This document shows, one piece after another, positions 14,739 to 17,019 of a stretch of DNA of 17,019 bases (position 1 is the stretch's first letter; the number at the start of each line of letters is the position of its first letter). The DNA comes from Pseudomonadota bacterium. GTDB lineage: Bacteria > Pseudomonadota > Alphaproteobacteria > Rhizobiales > Hyphomicrobiaceae. The translations under genes and the position numbers were made by a program. The DNA is taken from positions 1 through 17,019 of the forward strand of contig JAEZBU010000036.1 in assembly GCA_023426855.1 (NCBI GenBank), given 5' to 3'. The notes beneath the pieces are model-generated. The model was not told where the DNA came from. It was given only the letters and a program-made list of their open reading frames with translations, and searched no databases.

Positions 14739-16562
14739 GTGGCGCGGCGCAGGAGAGCCAGTATCGGAGCCGACGAGCCGACGCCCGAGGGCGCGCCGGA
14801 AGCCGCATCTCAAAGGCCGTCTCTAAAGCCGCTGCTGGCGATGAAGTCCTACGTTCTGGCGCATCCGGCCAAGCTGGCGCTGGCGGTGCTGGCGCTGCTG
14901 ATGTCGGCGCTGGCCATGCTATCGCTGCCGCTGGCGGTGCGGCGCATGATCGACCTCGGCTTTTCGGGCAGCGACGACGCCTTCATCAACCGGTATTTCG
15001 CGGTCATCCTGATGATCGGCATCGTGCTGGCGATTGCCAGTGCGGCGCGGATGTATCTGGTCAATTGGCTGGGTGAGCGCGTGGTGGCCGATCTGAGGGC
15101 GGACGTGTTTCGTCATCTGGCGCGGCTCGGGCCTGCCTTCTACGAGACGACCCACTCCGGCGAGGTGATGAGCCGGCTCACCGCCGATACAACGCAGATC
15201 AAGGCCGCAGCCGGCACCGCTCTCAGTCAGGCGCTGCGCAATCTGGTGATGCTGGTCGGCGCGCTGATTATGATGTTCGTGACCAGCTTTCAGCTTTCGT
15301 TGCTGGTTCTGGTCGCCATTCCCGCCATCGTGCTGCCGCTGATCGCTTACGGTCGGTCGGTCAGGCGGCTGTCGCGGCGGGCGCAGGACACGCTGGCGGA
15401 TGCTTCCGCTTATGCGGCTGAGAACCTGGCGGCTGTGCGTACGCTGCAGGCCTTCACCAGCGAGCAGATCGTGTCGCAGCGCTTTGCGGGGGCGGTCGAG
15501 ACGGCATTCGACGCCGCCCGTGCCCGGCTCAAGGCCCGTGCGGGTCTGACCGCGATCACCATCATGCTGGTGTTCGCCAGCATCGTCGGCGTGCTGTGGA
15601 TCGGCGCTGACGCGGTGGTGCGCGGCGACATGACCGGCGGCCGTCTCAGCCAGTTCGTTCTGTACGCGGTGCTCGCGGCGGCGGCGCTGGCCGAGCTGTC
15701 CGAAGTGTGGGGCGAGGTCTCGCAGGCGGCGGGGGCAGCTGAGCGGTTGACCGAAGTCCTGGCCATCGTGCCGCAAATTCGGACGCCGGCAAATCCGACG
15801 CCGTTGCCGATGCCGGCGCGAGGACACATTGCGTTCGACGATGTCAGTTTCGCCTATCCGGCGCGCGAAACCTCGACGCTCGATCATGTGTCGTTCGAGG
15901 TCAGCCCAGGCGAGACGGTGGCGCTGGTTGGTCCGTCCGGCTCGGGCAAGAGCACGGTGTTCAATCTGCTGCTGCGCTTCTTCGATCCGCTGCAAGGCGA
16001 GATCCGCGTCGATGGCGTGCCGATCGCGACCGCCGACCTGGATGAGCTGCGCAAGCGGATGGCGCTGGTCCCGCAGGACGTGGCGCTGTTCGCGGACAGC
16101 ATTTCCGAAAATATCCGCTACGGCAAACCGGACGCGACCGAGGCGGAAATCACCGCCGCCGCCAAGGCCGCCCAAGCACATGATTTCATCGCAGCGCTGC
16201 CGGAGGGTTATGCCACGCGGATCGGCGAGCGCGGCATGGCGCTTTCGGGCGGCCAGCGTCAGCGCATCGCGATCGCGCGCGCAATCTTGCGTGATGCGCC
16301 GATCCTGCTCCTCGATGAGGCGACCAGTGCGCTGGATGCCGAAAGCGAAGTTGCGGTGCAGACGGCGCTGGAACAGGTGATGCAGGGTCGCACGACGCTG
16401 GTTATTGCGCATCGTCTTGCGACCATCCAGAAGGCCGATCGCATCCTGGTGCTGGAGGGTGGCCGCATCGTCGAGATGGGTACGCACGCCAGCCTGCTGC
16501 GCAAGAGCGGGCTGTACGCGCGGCTCGCCGATCTGCAGTTCGCGGTCGAACCGGCGCAATAA
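14739..16562 (+). CDS. ABC exporter half-transporter (fused membrane and ATPase domains)
   Basis: A 607-aa MsbA/lipid-exporter-like half-transporter that would work as a homodimer in the inner membrane. An Arg-rich tail of about 35 residues precedes the six-helix membrane domain (about 48-325). The ATPase domain follows, with Walker A GPSGSGKST at 398-406, Q-loop VPQDVALF, signature LSGGQ at 502-506, Walker B ILLLDEATSALD at 522-533, and the H-loop His558. All ATPase motifs are intact. GTG 14739 is the start, with GAGG 10 nt upstream; in-frame ATG 14841 would remove the Arg-rich tail. It is divergent from rpmE with 219 bp between. Substrate cannot be told from sequence; lipid A, glucan or drug export are all possible. 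The last gene in the window, it is followed by repeats only. Confidence 0.93.
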   Translation: MARRRRASIGADEPTPEGAPEAASQRPSLKPLLAMKSYVLAHPAKLALAVLALLMSALAMLSLPLAVRRMIDLGFSGSDDAFINRYFAVILMIGIVLAIASAARMYLVNWLGERVVADLRADVFRHLARLGPAFYETTHSGEVMSRLTADTTQIKAAAGTALSQALRNLVMLVGALIMMFVTSFQLSLLVLVAIPAIVLPLIAYGRSVRRLSRRAQDTLADASAYAAENLAAVRTLQAFTSEQIVSQRFAGAVETAFDAARARLKARAGLTAITIMLVFASIVGVLWIGADAVVRGDMTGGRLSQFVLYAVLAAAALAELSEVWGEVSQAAGAAERLTEVLAIVPQIRTPANPTPLPMPARGHIAFDDVSFAYPARETSTLDHVSFEVSPGETVALVGPSGSGKSTVFNLLLRFFDPLQGEIRVDGVPIATADLDELRKRMALVPQDVALFADSISENIRYGKPDATEAEITAAAKAAQAHDFIAALPEGYATRIGERGMALSGGQRQRIAIARAILRDAPILLLDEATSALDAESEVAVQTALEQVMQGRTTLVIAHRLATIQKADRILVLEGGRIVEMGTHASLLRKSGLYARLADLQFAVEPAQ

Positions 16563-16606
16563 GCGCATTTCCGACAAATACAGAAGCATCGCCAGCGCAC
16601 GTTCGT

Positions 16607-16730
16607 CACCTCTCCCGTGGGGAGAGAGCAGCGCGCGGCGCCGGCCGAGGGGTTGCAACATCGACAGTAGAGGGAGGAAATCCCGTCACCCCGACCTTCT
16701 CCTCGCCGGGAGAGTGGGATTGAGAGCGAG
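16607..16730. repeat. Nested palindromic intergenic repeat, copy B (degraded)
   Basis: This matches copy A at 14049 along most of its length. Shared blocks in order are CACCTCTCCC, a GGGAGAG complement, GCGCGCGGCGCCGG, GAGGGGTT, CAACATC, GTCACCCCGACC, and a tail GGGATTGAGAGCGAG. The second GGGAGAGG stem is broken by substitutions, and the outer GGGTGAGGGG/CCCCTCACCC pair is no longer perfect. It lies 45 bp after the ABC transporter stop, where the first hairpin may act as a terminator. Confidence 0.65.
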
Positions 16731-16890
16731 TTCAGGTCATCCAAAGTCGGAACGACTCCAGCGAAGTTCCGACTCAGATCGAAACGCTCGGCAAAGCAAT
16801 TCCTTCGCCTCTCACACGGGAGATACCTTGCCGCCTCCCGGGCTCGTCTCATAGATCCCTTGTCGCGCGCCCTGAGCCTGCTCCTCTCCC
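16731..16890. other. Non-coding spacer between two repeat elements
   Basis: No gene is supported in this stretch. A partial echo of the CCTCTC...GGGAG motif occurs at about 16807-16822, and CTCCTCTCCC ends directly at the next element (16881-16890), which suggests decayed repeat copies. Short open frames here are made of repeat sequence. Confidence 0.5.
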
Positions 16891-17019
16891 GTCATTCCTG
16901 CGCAGGCGGGAATCCAGGACCCTCCCTATGCGCGGAACAGCGTCTGCCTCGCGCCCGTGCATGCTTCAGGCGTTGTGCGTGATGAAACGTGGCTGGATCC
17001 CCGCCTGCGCGGGGATGAC
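16891..17019. repeat. 129-bp inverted-repeat (MITE-like) element ending at window edge
   Basis: The left arm 16891-16917 (begins GTCATTCCTGCGCAGGCGGG) and right arm 16993-17019 (ends CCTGCGCGGGGATGAC) are inverted repeats with 24 of 27 bases matching, around a 75-bp centre without an open frame. GTCATTCCCGC...GGAATGAC repeats of this kind are widespread in proteobacterial intergenic regions. The element ends exactly at the last base of the window, so its true right border is not known. Confidence 0.7.

Noticed and set aside
14919..16661. Open reading frame of 580 codons on the minus strand
   Set aside because: Antisense to the intact ABC exporter, whose motifs are all present on the plus strand.

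Overview
The window looks like a chromosomal segment of an alphaproteobacterium, most likely in the Hyphomicrobiales (Bradyrhizobium/Rhodopseudomonas/Xanthobacteraceae-like). The reasons are high GC, a cysteine-free alphaproteobacterial L31, the gatCAB sequences, and two types of palindromic intergenic repeat that are common in that group. No tRNA, rRNA, CRISPR array, insertion sequence or phage gene was seen.

Left part (1-8368, all minus strand, read right to left). A 414-aa exported protein of unknown function with a lysozyme-like stretch (7124-8368) comes first. Next is a membrane-anchored calcineurin-like metallophosphoesterase (4883-6970). It is followed 22 bp later by a stand-alone GMC flavin oxidoreductase of the cholesterol-oxidase type (3052-4860), and 60 bp after that by a second GMC oxidoreductase fused to a middle domain and an alpha/beta-hydrolase domain (2991 to beyond base 1). 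The last three genes look like one transcription unit. They suggest stepwise processing of a lipophilic phosphorylated or esterified alcohol, though the substrate cannot be read from sequence. This cluster is the most unusual part of the window: the two paralogous oxidases differ at a catalytic position, both carry a ferredoxin-like cysteine cluster, the hydrolase has Cys where Ser is usual, and the phosphoesterase lacks the canonical first metal motif.

Middle (8369-9885). A gene-poor gap of about 320 bp contains a short perfect inverted repeat. It separates the minus-strand set from a plus-strand HlyD/RND-type membrane-fusion adaptor that has no transporter partner in the window.

Housekeeping operon (10027-14012, plus). 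The order is gatC, gatA, a small AroQ/PchB-like chorismate-mutase-family gene, a three-helix membrane protein translationally coupled to it, and gatB. GatCAB amidates misacylated Glu-tRNA(Gln) and/or Asp-tRNA(Asn). The two inserted genes have no obvious link to that job.

Right part (14013-17019). A nested palindromic repeat and a probable bidirectional terminator hairpin lie between convergent gatB and rpmE (L31, minus). rpmE is divergent from a full-length half-size ABC exporter (14739-16562). The final 457 bp hold no gene, only a degraded second copy of the nested repeat and a 129-bp inverted-repeat element that reaches the window edge.
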